Origin: Streptomyces durocortorensis
Lineage (GTDB): Bacteria > Actinomycetota > Actinomycetes > Streptomycetales > Streptomycetaceae
Direction of reading: 5' to 3'
Length of the DNA stretch: 64,000 bases
Assembly: GCF_016901035.1 (NCBI RefSeq)
Contig: NZ_JAFEUF010000005.1
Location: 1-64,000, forward strand
In this document: piece by piece, positions 1 through 7,340 of the stretch
Position numbering within the stretch: the first letter of the stretch is position 1
How the letters are laid out: the number at the start of each line of letters is the position of its first letter
Notes under the pieces: generated by a model
What the model was told of the DNA's origin: nothing
What the model saw: only the letters and a program-made list of their open reading frames with translations
The model's database searches: none
Made by a program: the position numbers and the translations under genes

Positions 1-380
1 GGCGCGGACTCCGTCGGCACGGGGGTGGACGTGGGGCTCGGCATGTCGGGGCGTGGCTCCGTACGTTGGGGAAACGGGGACGAGGTGGCGGCGGGCAGGG
101 AGAGGGACGGTCCGGCGGGCGCGGCGGGTTCCGTGTCCGGCCCCGCCGACAGCCAGGGGCCGAGCACGGAGAGGCCCAGGGTGACGGCGGTGACCGCGAC
201 GAAGGCGCCCGCCACCGCGAACGCCCGGGTCCTGGCCCGCCGCCGGTGGCCCTCCCGTACGGCGTCGGGGACCAGATCCGGCTGGAGGGACAGCGGGCCG
301 ACGGCCCGGTGCAGGGCGTCCCGGAACAGTTCCTCGTCGGGGGTGCGGGGCGACAGGTGCTCGTGCGGTTCGGGGATCAT
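1..380 (-). CDS. Membrane protein downstream of SigE-type sigma factor (partial)
   Basis: The gene starts at ATG 380 and runs off the left edge, so only about 126 residues are visible. It has a short acidic N-terminus, a basic RRRARTR stretch at residues 47-52, one hydrophobic membrane segment at about 53-76, then a Pro/Ser/Thr-rich extracytoplasmic stretch. It begins 9 nt after the stop of the sigma factor gene, so the two are co-transcribed. In Streptomyces a single-pass protein in this position often acts as sensor or anti-sigma partner, but no anti-sigma motif is visible in the part present. Function is inferred from position only. Confidence 0.7.
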   Translation of the reverse strand, partial: MIPEPHEHLSPRTPDEELFRDALHRAVGPLSLQPDLVPDAVREGHRRRARTRAFAVAGAFVAVTAVTLGLSVLGPWLSAGPDTEPAAPAGPSLSLPAATSSPFPQRTEPRPDMPSPTSTPVPTESA

Positions 381-389
381 GACCGGCCC

Positions 390-923
390 TCAGCTTCCGG
401 TGGAGTAGAGCTGGACGTCGCCCAGCCGGGCGCGCAGGCGGACGAGCGAACGCGAGCACTGGCTCTTCACCGTGGACTCGCTGCACCGCAGCAGCGACGC
501 CACGGTCTCCACGCTCAGGTCGTCCCAGTAGCGCAGGACGACCATCGCCCGTGCTCGGGGCGGGAGTTCGGCGAGGAGGGCGAGCAGCGTGACCCGGAGG
601 TCGGCACCCGGCGCGGGATTGGGGTGCGGGCGGGGCGCGTTGTGGTTGTGGGCGAGCAGATCCCGTACGGAGCGGCGGCGTTCGGCCACGAAGGTGCGTA
701 CCAGCACGGTCTTGGCGTAGGCATCGAGGTTGTCCGCCCGGCTCGCCCTGCGCCAGTGCTGGAACAGCTTGGCGAGCGTCGTCTGCGTCAGGTCCTGCGC
801 GCCCTCGACGTCTCCGCACAGCAGGTAGGCCGTCCGGTACAGCCGGCGCTGCCCGGTCCGGGCGTACGCCTCGAACGCGGCGCGCTCGCCGTCCGCCATG
901 GCGGACTGAGCCCCTGCCGGCAT
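390..923 (-). CDS. SigE-family ECF RNA polymerase sigma factor
   Basis: A 177-residue ECF sigma factor that would direct RNA polymerase to stress-type promoters. Region 2 is seen around residues 14-80 (FEAYARTGQRRLYRTAYLLCGD, read in two parts, then QDLTQTTLAKLFQHW). Region 4 is near 110-165, with LPPRARAMVVLRYWDDLS followed by the helix-turn-helix CSESTVKSQCSRSL. The LCGD and VLRYWDDLS signatures are typical of the streptomycete SigE-type subfamily. ATG 923 was chosen because AGGAGG lies 4 nt upstream; a GTG at 950 is possible but has no ribosome binding site. The next gene is its membrane-bound neighbour. Confidence 0.9.
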   Translation of the reverse strand: MPAGAQSAMADGERAAFEAYARTGQRRLYRTAYLLCGDVEGAQDLTQTTLAKLFQHWRRASRADNLDAYAKTVLVRTFVAERRRSVRDLLAHNHNAPRPHPNPAPGADLRVTLLALLAELPPRARAMVVLRYWDDLSVETVASLLRCSESTVKSQCSRSLVRLRARLGDVQLYSTGS

Positions 924-1114
924 CCGCCCTCCTCTCTCCTCGACTCCCACCCCTTACAGAGCACCCGTGTGCCGAAAAGGTTGAAGAGAAGTGAAGATCA
1001 GTTCGAGGCGGTGTGCGCATCGGTCCACATGCCGGTCCACGCACCGGTCCGGGGGCGTCTCACCTGTCGGCGGATCCTGGTGCCCGCGCGAAGCGCTGTG
1101 CTAGAACAGCGCCC

Positions 1115-1186
1115 GTGACAGTCGATCGTTTTCTGGTGGAGTGCCTCCACATCGATCTCTGCCGCGTCTCCAGCGCATCCTGTTGA
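1115..1186 (+). CDS. Cysteine-rich leader peptide (23 residues)
   Basis: GTG at 1115 opens a 23-codon reading frame whose second half reads HIDLCRVSSASC. That matches the HxDLxRVxSxxC pattern of the putative leader peptides found upstream of actinobacterial sulfur and sulfonate genes. Three of the last 14 codons are Cys (two TGC, one TGT just before the stop), which is the arrangement expected of a cysteine-sensing attenuator. An internal GTG at 1136 would give a 16-residue peptide. Just downstream are alternative hairpins, then the remnant of a sulfonate-type ABC ATPase and a TauD-family dioxygenase, which fits a sulfur operon leader. The motif match is from memory; the function is inferred. 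Confidence 0.65.
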   Translation: MTVDRFLVECLHIDLCRVSSASC

Positions 1187-1225
1187 TGCCGGCCGCGGCA
1201 TCCTCGGCGATGCCCACGTGATGCC
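1185..1225 (+). promoter_or_regulatory. Mutually exclusive hairpins after the leader peptide
   Basis: GGCATC at 1197-1202 can pair with GATGCC at 1185-1190 (6-nt loop), which overlaps the leader stop codon, or with GATGCC at 1209-1214 (6-nt loop). A third GATGCC lies at 1220-1225. A ribosome at the terminal Cys codons would cover the first copy and push pairing to the second. This looks like an attenuator switch, but the stems are only 6 bp and no U-tract follows, so regulation of translation or Rho access is as likely as intrinsic termination. Confidence 0.4.
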
Positions 1226-1290
1226 TGCGCGCGTCCCCGGTACCAGCATCTTGAGCGTATTCCGCGCCATCAGTGCCTGCTGCGCCTTCG

Positions 1291-1482
1291 GCGTCCGTGG
1301 ACGAGGCGGTCTTCCTCGGCACCCGCGCGATCGTCCTCACCAACCGTCCGGGGACCGTCGCCCTGGACATCCCGATCGACCTGCCCCGCACCGGCGCCGA
1401 CCCCGACGAACTGCGCGGGCTGCCCGCGTACGCCGCCCTGCGCGCCGAGATCGGCACGGCCGTGCGCAACGCGGCCCGCTGA
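1291..1482 (+). pseudogene. C-terminal remnant of a sulfonate/nitrate-type ABC transporter ATPase
   Basis: In frame from about 1294 the translation reads SVDEAVFLGTRAIVL, then a segment with IPIDLPRTGADPDEL and ends RNAAR. This is the last ~60 residues of SsuB/TauB-like ATPases, starting just after the switch histidine of the THDVDEA motif. Walker A, signature and Walker B regions are missing, so the fragment cannot be an ATPase. No start codon fits the family, and the sequence upstream changes abruptly to unrelated DNA. The TauD-family gene 32 nt downstream is intact. The simplest reading is a deletion that removed the transporter genes and left the operon's leader and last gene. Confidence 0.75.
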
Positions 1483-1514
1483 TCCCGGTCCGTACACCCG
1501 AGAGGAGAAGAACC

Positions 1515-2441
1515 ATGACCGCCACCGCGACGACCCCCGTTCTGCGCGAGGCCCGCATCCCCGCCGACGGCCTGTACGAGGGCCCGCGCGAGCTGCGCCG
1601 GGTTCCGGAGGGCCGGCCCGACCGCCCGTACGAGCGCTTCCGGCTAATCCCGCTCGGCCGGGTCATCGGCGCGGAGATCCACGGCGTCGACCTGTCCCGC
1701 CCGCTGGAGGCGGCCGTGCGCGCCGAGCTGGACCGGGCGCTGCTGGAGTGGAAGGTGCTGTTCTTCCGGGACCAGCACCTCACTTCGCGGCAGCAGCGCG
1801 CGTTCGCCGGGCTCTGGGGCGAGCTGGAGACCAACCCGCTGCTCGCCACCGGCGACGACCCGGAGGTGGCCCGGCTCGACCGCACCGCCGTGCCCACCTT
1901 CGAGAACGTCTGGCACACCGACGTCACCTTCCGCGAGCGCCCCGCCCTCGGCGCGGTGCTCCAGCTGCGCGAGGTGCCTCCGGTGGGCGGCGACACGCTG
2001 TGGGCGGACATGGCGGCCGCGTACGACAATCTCGACCCGGAGGTGAAGGAGCGCATCGAGGGGGCGCGGGCGGTGCACGACTTCATCCCCGGCTTCGCCC
2101 GCTTCTACCCGCCGGAGCGGCTGGCGGCCCACCAGGAGGAGTTCCCGCCGGTCGAGCACCCGGTGGTGCGCCGCCACCCGGTCACCGGCCGCCGCACGAT
2201 CTTCGTCAACGCCTCGTTCACCACCCGGATCGTGGGTTTCGCGCAGGAGGAGAGCGACCGGCTGCTGCGGCTGCTGTTCCAGCAGGCGCACGCCCCGGAG
2301 TTCCAGGTGCGGTTCTCCTGGCGGGCGGGCGACGTCGCGTTCTGGGACAACCGGGCCACCCAGCACTACGCGGTCAACGACTACGCCCCGCACCGCCGGG
2401 TCGCGGAGCGCGTGGCCATCGCGGGCGACCGCCCTCACTGA
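1515..2441 (+). CDS. TauD/TfdA-family alpha-ketoglutarate-dependent dioxygenase
   Basis: A 308-residue Fe(II)/2-oxoglutarate dioxygenase of the taurine dioxygenase family; members release sulfite from taurine or alkyl sulfonates, though some act on other acids. The iron ligands are visible: the HxD pair at H134/D136 (WHTDVTF) and the distal histidine H284 (RATQHY), with R295 or R299 able to bind the 2-oxoglutarate carboxylate. Length is close to the family norm, with about 30 extra N-terminal residues. ATG 1515 has AGAGGAGAA upstream. It follows the ABC ATPase remnant and sulfur-type leader peptide, which supports a sulfonate substrate. The transporter itself is absent here. Confidence 0.88.
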   Translation: MTATATTPVLREARIPADGLYEGPRELRRVPEGRPDRPYERFRLIPLGRVIGAEIHGVDLSRPLEAAVRAELDRALLEWKVLFFRDQHLTSRQQRAFAGLWGELETNPLLATGDDPEVARLDRTAVPTFENVWHTDVTFRERPALGAVLQLREVPPVGGDTLWADMAAAYDNLDPEVKERIEGARAVHDFIPGFARFYPPERLAAHQEEFPPVEHPVVRRHPVTGRRTIFVNASFTTRIVGFAQEESDRLLRLLFQQAHAPEFQVRFSWRAGDVAFWDNRATQHYAVNDYAPHRRVAERVAIAGDRPH

Positions 2442-2471
2442 TCCCGGGGGTGCGGCTGCTTGAATGGAAGG

Positions 2472-3164
2472 GTGACCCGAGCCTCCCTGGAAAAGCAGCC
2501 GCACGAAGTCGCCTCGATGTTCGACGGTGTGGCGGCCAACTACGACCTGACCAACGACGTGATCTCGCTCGGCCAGGCCCGGCTGTGGCGCAAGGCGGTC
2601 GCGGCGGCGGTCGACGCCCGCCCCGCGCAGAAGATCCTCGACCTGGCGGCGGGCACCGCGACCTCCTCGCAGCCCTTCGTGCAGGCGGGCGCCTACGTCG
2701 TGCCCTGCGACTTCTCGCTCGGCATGCTCAAGGTCGGCAAGGAGCGCCACCCGTGGATGCCGTTCACGGCGGGCGACGGGATGAAGCTGCCGTTCAAGGA
2801 CGAGACGTTCGACACCGTCACGATCTCCTTCGGGCTGCGCAACATCCAGGACACCGAGGTCGCGCTCCGCGAGCTGTACCGGGTGACGAAGCCCGGCGGC
2901 CGCGTCGTGATCTGCGAGTTCTCCCAGCCGACCTGGACCCCGTTCCGCACGGTCTACACGGAGTACCTGATGCGGGCGATCCCGCCGGCCGCCCGCGCGG
3001 TGTCGTCCAACCCGGACGCGTACGTCTACCTCGCCGAGTCCATCCGCGACTGGCCCGACCAGCCCGCCCTCGCCGCACTGCTCCAGAAGGCGGGCTGGTC
3101 GAAGGTCGCGTGGCGCAACCTCACCGGCGGCGTGGTGGCCCTGCACCGGGCCACCCGCGCCTGA
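2472..3164 (+). CDS. menG: Demethylmenaquinone methyltransferase (UbiE/MenG)
   Basis: SAM-dependent methyltransferase for the last step of menaquinone synthesis, 230 residues from GTG 2472. The UbiE signature is clear: [11 protein letters not shown] near residues 23-33, SAM motif I DLAAGTA, the motif [22 protein letters not shown], and a C-terminal [12 protein letters not shown] 2472 gives the usual MTRASL N-terminus, but the GGAAGG lies directly against it; a TTG at 2460 would add four residues and cannot be excluded. It stands alone, 30 nt after the dioxygenase gene, and is close to other quinone and complex I genes. Confidence 0.93.
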   Translation: MTRASLEKQPHEVASMFDGVAANYDLTNDVISLGQARLWRKAVAAAVDARPAQKILDLAAGTATSSQPFVQAGAYVVPCDFSLGMLKVGKERHPWMPFTAGDGMKLPFKDETFDTVTISFGLRNIQDTEVALRELYRVTKPGGRVVICEFSQPTWTPFRTVYTEYLMRAIPPAARAVSSNPDAYVYLAESIRDWPDQPALAALLQKAGWSKVAWRNLTGGVVALHRATRA

Positions 3165-3179
3165 GTCATCTGCGGGGCC

Positions 3180-3707
3180 TCACAGCTCCAGCCGGAAGCA
3201 GACCGCCTCCTGGCCGCGCGGGGTGTCGTACGACTCGGCCCGCCGCATCCCGAGCCGCTCCGCCACCGCCATCGACCGGGCGTTACGGGAGTGGATCATC
3301 GCGACCACCTCGCCCACCCCGGCCGCCCGCACCCGCTCCAGCGTGGCGCGGGCGGCGGCGGTGGCGTACCCGCGCCCCCACGCCGTACGCCCCAGGCGCC
3401 AGCCGATCTCGATCGCGCCGACCGGCCCGTAGTGGGCGTGCGGCCACGGCTGCGCCCCGGTGAAGCCGAGGACGGTGTCCGCCTCGTCCGTGAGCGTCCA
3501 CAGGCAATAGCCGAGCTCGGCGTCGTGGCGGCGCTGGCGGGCGGTGAGCTCCTCGTACACGGAGAAGTCGGCCCGGCGGCCGCCGAAGAACTCCATCACC
3601 TCGGGGTCGTCGAAGACCCGGTACCAGGTCAGGGCGTCCTCGTCGGTCGGAACACGGAGGCGTACGGCGGGGGCCGAAGCGTGGGGCGTGGCAGGCGCGA
3701 TCGACAT
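3180..3707 (-). CDS. GNAT-family N-acetyltransferase
   Basis: A 175-residue acetyl-CoA-dependent acetyltransferase of the RimJ/RimL-like GNAT group. The N-terminal part has RLRVPTDEDALTWYRVFDDPEV, read as strand 1 and helix 1; the middle carries IGWRLGRTAWGRGYATAAA, the acetyl-CoA-binding R/QxxGxG/A region, followed by NARSMAVAERLGMRR. ATG 3707 was preferred because family similarity begins there and AAGGG lies 8 nt upstream; the frame stays open further upstream but that part overlaps the promoter of the divergent gene. Substrate unknown. It is convergent with menG and divergent from the reductase. Confidence 0.88.
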   Translation of the reverse strand: MSIAPATPHASAPAVRLRVPTDEDALTWYRVFDDPEVMEFFGGRRADFSVYEELTARQRRHDAELGYCLWTLTDEADTVLGFTGAQPWPHAHYGPVGAIEIGWRLGRTAWGRGYATAAARATLERVRAAGVGEVVAMIHSRNARSMAVAERLGMRRAESYDTPRGQEAVCFRLEL

Positions 3708-3804
3708 GAGGGAGCCCTTCGGAGGGTTGGTTCGCAGGCCCCCATAGACTGCACGGGACATGTGCCGCGCGGCACGCGAATTCGAGTCTTCGGGAGATCC
3801 GACC

Positions 3805-5088
3805 GTGACCGAGCCCCTCTCCGAGCACAGCGCGGATGTCATCGTCGTCGGAGCGGGCCCTGCCGGCTCCACGACCGCCTACTACCTCGCCAAGGCCGGA
3901 CTCGACGTCCTGCTCCTGGAGAAGACGGCCTTCCCCCGTGAGAAGGTCTGCGGCGACGGGCTCACGCCCCGCGCCACGAAACAGCTCGTCTCCATGGGGA
4001 TCGACATCTCCGAGGAGGCGGGCTGGCTGCGCAACAAGGGCCTGCGCATCATCGGCGGCGGCGTCCGCCTCCAGCTGGACTGGCCGGAGCTGGCCTCCTA
4101 CCCGGACTACGGGCTGGTCCGTAAACGCGACGACTTCGACGAGCAGCTGGCCCGCCAGGCGCAGAAGGCCGGCGCCCGCCTCTACGAGCGCTGCAACGTG
4201 GGCGCGCCCATCCGCGACGAGCGCACCGGCCGCATCACCGGCGTCGAGGCGAAGGTCGGCGAGGAGAAGACCCCGCTCACCTTCCACGCCCCGCTCGTCG
4301 TCGCCGCCGACGGCAACTCCACCCGCCTCTCCCTGGCGATGGGCCTGCACCGCCGCGAGGACCGCCCGATGGGCGTCGCCGTGCGGACGTACTTCACCTC
4401 GCCCCGCCACGACGACGACTACCTGGAGTCCTGGCTGGAGCTGTGGGACAAGCGCGGCGCCGAGGACCGGCTGCTGCCCGGCTACGGCTGGATCTTCGGC
4501 ATGGGCGACGGCACCTCCAACGTCGGCCTCGGCATCCTCAACTCCTCCTCCGCCTTCAAGGAGCTGGACTGGCGCGAGGTCCTCAAGGCCTGGTGCGCCT
4601 CGATGCCGGAGGACTGGGGCTACACCCCGGAGAACATGACGATGCCGATCCGCGGCGCGGCCCTCCCGATGGCCTTCAACCGCCAGCCGCACTACACCAA
4701 GGGCCTCCTGCTGGTCGGCGACGCGGGCGGCATGGTCAACCCGTTCAACGGCGAGGGCATCGCGTACGCCATGGAGTCCGGCCAGATCGCCGCCGACGTC
4801 ATCGTCCAGGCCCACGCCCGCGCCACCCCCGCTCAGCGCGAACTGGCCCTGAACAACTACCCGAAGGTGCTCAAGGAGACCTACGGCGGCTACTACACGA
4901 TGGGCCGCGCCTTCGTGAAGCTGATCGGCAACCCGAAGATCATGAAGATCGCCACGGAACGCGGCCTGACCCACCCGCTGCTGATGAAGTTCACGCTCAA
5001 GATGCTGGCCAACCTGACCGACCCGCAGGGCGGCGACGCGATGGACCGCATCATCAACGGGCTGTCGAAGGTGGCCCCGAAGGCCTGA
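3805..5088 (+). CDS. Geranylgeranyl reductase family flavoprotein (MenJ-like)
   Basis: A 427-residue FAD-dependent oxidoreductase. The N-terminal dinucleotide motif is VIVVGAGPAGSTTAYYLAKAG, shown here as GAGPAG at residues 15-20; EKVCGDGLTPRA follows, and a second FAD motif LLLVGDAGGMVNPFNGEGI lies near residue 310. Relatives saturate isoprenoid chains; the mycobacterial member MenJ reduces one double bond of the menaquinone tail. Streptomyces make partly saturated menaquinones, and this gene sits between menG and nuo, so menaquinone-tail reduction is the best inference. GTG 3805 has GGGAGA at a good distance and gives the usual MTEPLSEH start. It could instead act on other prenyl lipids. 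Confidence 0.85.
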   Translation: MTEPLSEHSADVIVVGAGPAGSTTAYYLAKAGLDVLLLEKTAFPREKVCGDGLTPRATKQLVSMGIDISEEAGWLRNKGLRIIGGGVRLQLDWPELASYPDYGLVRKRDDFDEQLARQAQKAGARLYERCNVGAPIRDERTGRITGVEAKVGEEKTPLTFHAPLVVAADGNSTRLSLAMGLHRREDRPMGVAVRTYFTSPRHDDDYLESWLELWDKRGAEDRLLPGYGWIFGMGDGTSNVGLGILNSSSAFKELDWREVLKAWCASMPEDWGYTPENMTMPIRGAALPMAFNRQPHYTKGLLLVGDAGGMVNPFNGEGIAYAMESGQIAADVIVQAHARATPAQRELALNNYPKVLKETYGGYYTMGRAFVKLIGNPKIMKIATERGLTHPLLMKFTLKMLANLTDPQGGDAMDRIINGLSKVAPKA

Positions 5089-5112
5089 GGCCGCCCGGGA
5101 AGCCCACGCGGC

Positions 5113-5733
5113 TCAGGAAGGGTCCGCCGCACGCGTACGTTCATAGTGGCGGGCCACCCGCGCCCGGTTGCCGCAGGACGGCTTGCACCACTCCTGGCGG
5201 CCGTGGCTCCTGATGAAGTACCGGACGCAGCGCGGCGCGTGACAGGCCCGCAGGTGCTCGCGCTGCGGTCCGCTCAGGAAGTCGACGGCGTCGCGTGCCA
5301 GGGCCGCGACCAGCCGTACGCCAGGGTCGCCCTCGGCCGACAACAGGCCTGCTGTGGGCGGCCCTTCGGCGGGCCAGTGCAGTTGGGGAGCCACCGGCTC
5401 CCGGGCCGCCGCCGCGTTGAGCAGTCGCATGGCCTCGTCGACGGGCAGCAGGCGGTGGGCGTCGGCCGGGCTCGGAGGGGCCGGGCTGACCACCCGCGCG
5501 AACAGGGCCCGGACGGCCCGCCGGACGTCGACGACCGCCTCTCTCAGCTCCTCGTCGAGGACCAGGTCCCCGGTGGCCGTGGCCGTGGCGGTGGCGGTGG
5601 CGGTGGCCAGGATGCCGGGGCGGCGCTGAAGCCAGCGACGCGCTCCCCGGACCGTGTCCAGATCGTCGAGGACCCCGCCGTCGCCGTCGTGGCGGATGGT
5701 GCTCGCCAGTTCCATCACAGGACGCTCGGTCAT
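5113..5733 (-). CDS. CGNR zinc finger / ABATE-type regulator
   Basis: A 206-residue protein of the ABATE-CGNR type, thought to be a stress-linked transcription regulator. The C-terminal CGNR zinc finger is clear at about 161-200: CHAPRCVRYFI, then WCKPSCGNRARVARHY, giving the four zinc-binding Cys. The N-terminal part holds RGARRWLQRR and PVDEAMRLLN, as in the family. An Ala-Thr dipeptide is repeated six times in the linker near residue 45, encoded by a 6-bp tandem repeat. ATG 5733 follows GGAAGGAGAGGG. It is convergent with the reductase gene and divergent from the phosphoesterase. Confidence 0.85.
   Translation of the reverse strand: MTERPVMELASTIRHDGDGGVLDDLDTVRGARRWLQRRPGILATATATATATATGDLVLDEELREAVVDVRRAVRALFARVVSPAPPSPADAHRLLPVDEAMRLLNAAAAREPVAPQLHWPAEGPPTAGLLSAEGDPGVRLVAALARDAVDFLSGPQREHLRACHAPRCVRYFIRSHGRQEWCKPSCGNRARVARHYERTRAADPS
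5572..5607. repeat. Six-copy hexanucleotide repeat inside the CGNR gene
   Basis: Six tandem units of the form (G/C)GTGGC. On the coding strand they spell six Ala-Thr dipeptides in a linker outside the zinc finger. A gain or loss of a unit keeps the frame, so linker length could vary between strains. Confidence 0.85.
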
Positions 5734-5829
5734 CGCCCTCTCCTTCCGGGTCTCTTGAACGTCTGCGCTCTCCAGCTTAGGGTTCTAATGGAATAAGGCG
5801 AATAAGCGTTAGTCGGGGGAGTGCTGCTC

Positions 5830-6567
5830 ATGTTGCTTGCTCAGATCAGCGATCTGCACCTGGACGGCAGTGAACGCGCGACGCACCGGGCGGCCCGCGT
5901 GATGGAGTACCTGCGGGCCCTGCCCCGCCCGGTCGACGCGCTGCTGGTCACCGGGGACATCGCCGACCACGCGACCGAGGCCGAGTACGGGGAGGCCGTA
6001 CGCCTGCTGGACGCGCCGTTCCCCGTGCTCGCCTGCCCGGGCAACCACGACGCCCGCCCCGCCTACCGCAAGGCCTTCCTCGGGGAGGCGCCGGACACCG
6101 CACCGGTCAACCGGGTGCACCGTGTCGCCGGGTGCGCCGTCCTGATGTGCGACTCCACGATCCCCGGCCGCGACGAGGGGCGCCTCGACGCGGAGACGCT
6201 GGCCTGGATCGACACCACGCTCACCGGACTGCCCGACGACGTCCCCGCGCTGATCGCCTTCCACCAGCCGCCCGTCGAGGTCCATCACCCGCTGCCGGAC
6301 GCCGGGATGCTCCAGGAGCCCGAGCGGCTCGCCGCCCTGCTCGACGCCCAGCCCGGGGTCGTCGCCGTCCTCACCGGGCACGCCCACACGGCCGCCGCCT
6401 CGACCTTCGCCGGCCGCCCCCTGATCGTCGGCCCCGCCGTCACCTGGACCCTGCGCCTGCCCTGGGAGGGCGACCGGCCCGCGGACCGGGACCAGCCGCC
6501 CGGCCTGGCGTTTCACGTCCTGGGCGAGGACCGGCGGCTGACCACCCACTTCCGCGTCGTCCTCTGA
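5830..6567 (+). CDS. Metallophosphoesterase (CpdA/Rv0805-like phosphodiesterase)
   Basis: A 245-residue calcineurin-like phosphoesterase; relatives hydrolyse cyclic nucleotides or other phosphodiesters. All binuclear metal motifs are present in order: DLHLDG (D-x-H) near residue 8, GDIADH, CPGNHDAR, FHQPPV, and the late GHAH motif. ATG 5830 was chosen because GGGGGAG lies 9 nt upstream; the GTG at 5821 is too close to it. Divergent from the CGNR gene, with about 95 nt between. No signal peptide, so cytosolic. True substrate cannot be told from sequence. Confidence 0.88.
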   Translation: MLLAQISDLHLDGSERATHRAARVMEYLRALPRPVDALLVTGDIADHATEAEYGEAVRLLDAPFPVLACPGNHDARPAYRKAFLGEAPDTAPVNRVHRVAGCAVLMCDSTIPGRDEGRLDAETLAWIDTTLTGLPDDVPALIAFHQPPVEVHHPLPDAGMLQEPERLAALLDAQPGVVAVLTGHAHTAAASTFAGRPLIVGPAVTWTLRLPWEGDRPADRDQPPGLAFHVLGEDRRLTTHFRVVL

Positions 6568-6818
6568 CCGCCCCGCACCCCGTCGCCGAATCCGGCACTC
6601 CGCTTCACGCCCGGGTTAATCCGCAGCCCGGCGGGTGATCGTGTGCGATGATTTGCGCGCCTGACGGGCCCAAGACCCGGACCGGCCGACGCCCGCCCAC
6701 CCACGGTGGCGACGCGCGGCGCGTTTCACCTTCTTTGACGCACTCTCACATTGAACGCAGGCCGGCGGGGTACAGAAAAAGCCGCTACAGCGCTGCTCGA
6801 CCCCAAGGACACACAGCC
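6568..6818. other. Intergenic stretch before the 58-residue gene
   Basis: No gene is supported here. A TTTGACGC element near 6734 and TTGAAC near 6752 could be promoter parts for the next small gene, but no paired -10 box stands out. Confidence 0.4.
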
Positions 6819-6995
6819 ATGACCATCGCTTCCCTGCCCCAGCACCAGGACCTCTTCCTGGAGCCCCGGTTCACCGTGGACCTGACCACGCCGGACGAGG
6901 ACGAGGACTTCGACGCCGCGTACGAAGCGCTCCCCGCGCCCACCACGTCGGCCCGCGAGCAGGAGCGGCCCAACCGCCGCCCACGCCGGCGGTAG
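6819..6995 (+). CDS. Small acidic protein with an Arg-rich tail, unknown function
   Basis: A 58-residue protein starting MTIASLPQHQDLF, with a strongly acidic middle (TPDEDEDFDAAYEAL) and a basic end (RPNRRPRRR). ATG 6819 follows AAGGAC at a fitting distance, and codon third positions are G/C-rich as in real genes. No signal peptide, membrane segment, Cys motif or known domain is visible. The split acidic/basic layout suggests binding to a nucleic acid or a partner protein, but that is a guess. A 10-bp hairpin lies 38 nt downstream. I do not recognise the family. Confidence 0.65.
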   Translation: MTIASLPQHQDLFLEPRFTVDLTTPDEDEDFDAAYEALPAPTTSAREQERPNRRPRRR

Positions 6996-7005
6996 GCTCT
7001 CCTCC

Positions 7006-7068
7006 ATGGCCAGCCCCGAGTCGGACAGACTCCGGCCACCGGTGCGCCGGTGGCCGTGTCCGTGCTGA
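7006..7068 (+). CDS. Possible 20-residue upstream reading frame
   Basis: ATG 7006 opens 20 codons ending RRWPCPC before the stop. The ribosome binding site is weak. The last codons lie in and beyond the right arm of a strong hairpin. It may be the leader peptide of an attenuator for the efflux gene 273 nt downstream, or simply chance overlap with a terminator. Confidence 0.25.
   Translation: MASPESDRLRPPVRRWPCPC
7033..7056 (+). terminator. Perfect 10-bp hairpin, terminator or attenuator
   Basis: CGGCCACCGG and CCGGTGGCCG flank a 4-nt loop. It lies 38 nt after the stop of the 58-residue gene, fitting a factor-independent terminator without a U-tract, as is common in Streptomyces. It could also act as an attenuator in the efflux gene leader. 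Confidence 0.55.
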
Positions 7069-7340
7069 GCACCGCCGACTGACCCCTCCCGGGTCACCGG
7101 TCCCTCCGTGACGGTTCCACGCCCGCCAGGGATCACGGGACAGCCCTTACGGGCCGTTCCCTTTCGCGTACGCGCTGAAGCACCGCCGTACGCGGAATCC
7201 GTGCACCGGCCGATCACCGCCGGGCACTTCTTCGCGCCATGCCGCCGCCGGATCTCCGGCGCGGCCGTCCGCGCGGCCCGTATCCCCGCACACCGGTCTG
7301 TCTGTCCATCCGACGGTTCCGTCCAAGGGGCTACTCACCC

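Larger units (their letters stand above)
6996..7340. other. Long leader region ahead of the efflux pump gene
   Basis: This 345-nt stretch holds a 20-codon frame (7006-7068), a perfect hairpin within it, and further short palindromes near 7244-7260 (CGCCGGATCTCCGGCG). No larger gene is supported. Chloramphenicol exporters of this family in Streptomyces are reported to be controlled by attenuation, so a regulatory leader is plausible. Confidence 0.4.

Noticed and set aside
1187-1270. A start of an ABC substrate-binding protein at ATG 1187 or 1221
   Set aside because: The frames are short or show no lipoprotein signal or family similarity; they fall in the deletion junction.
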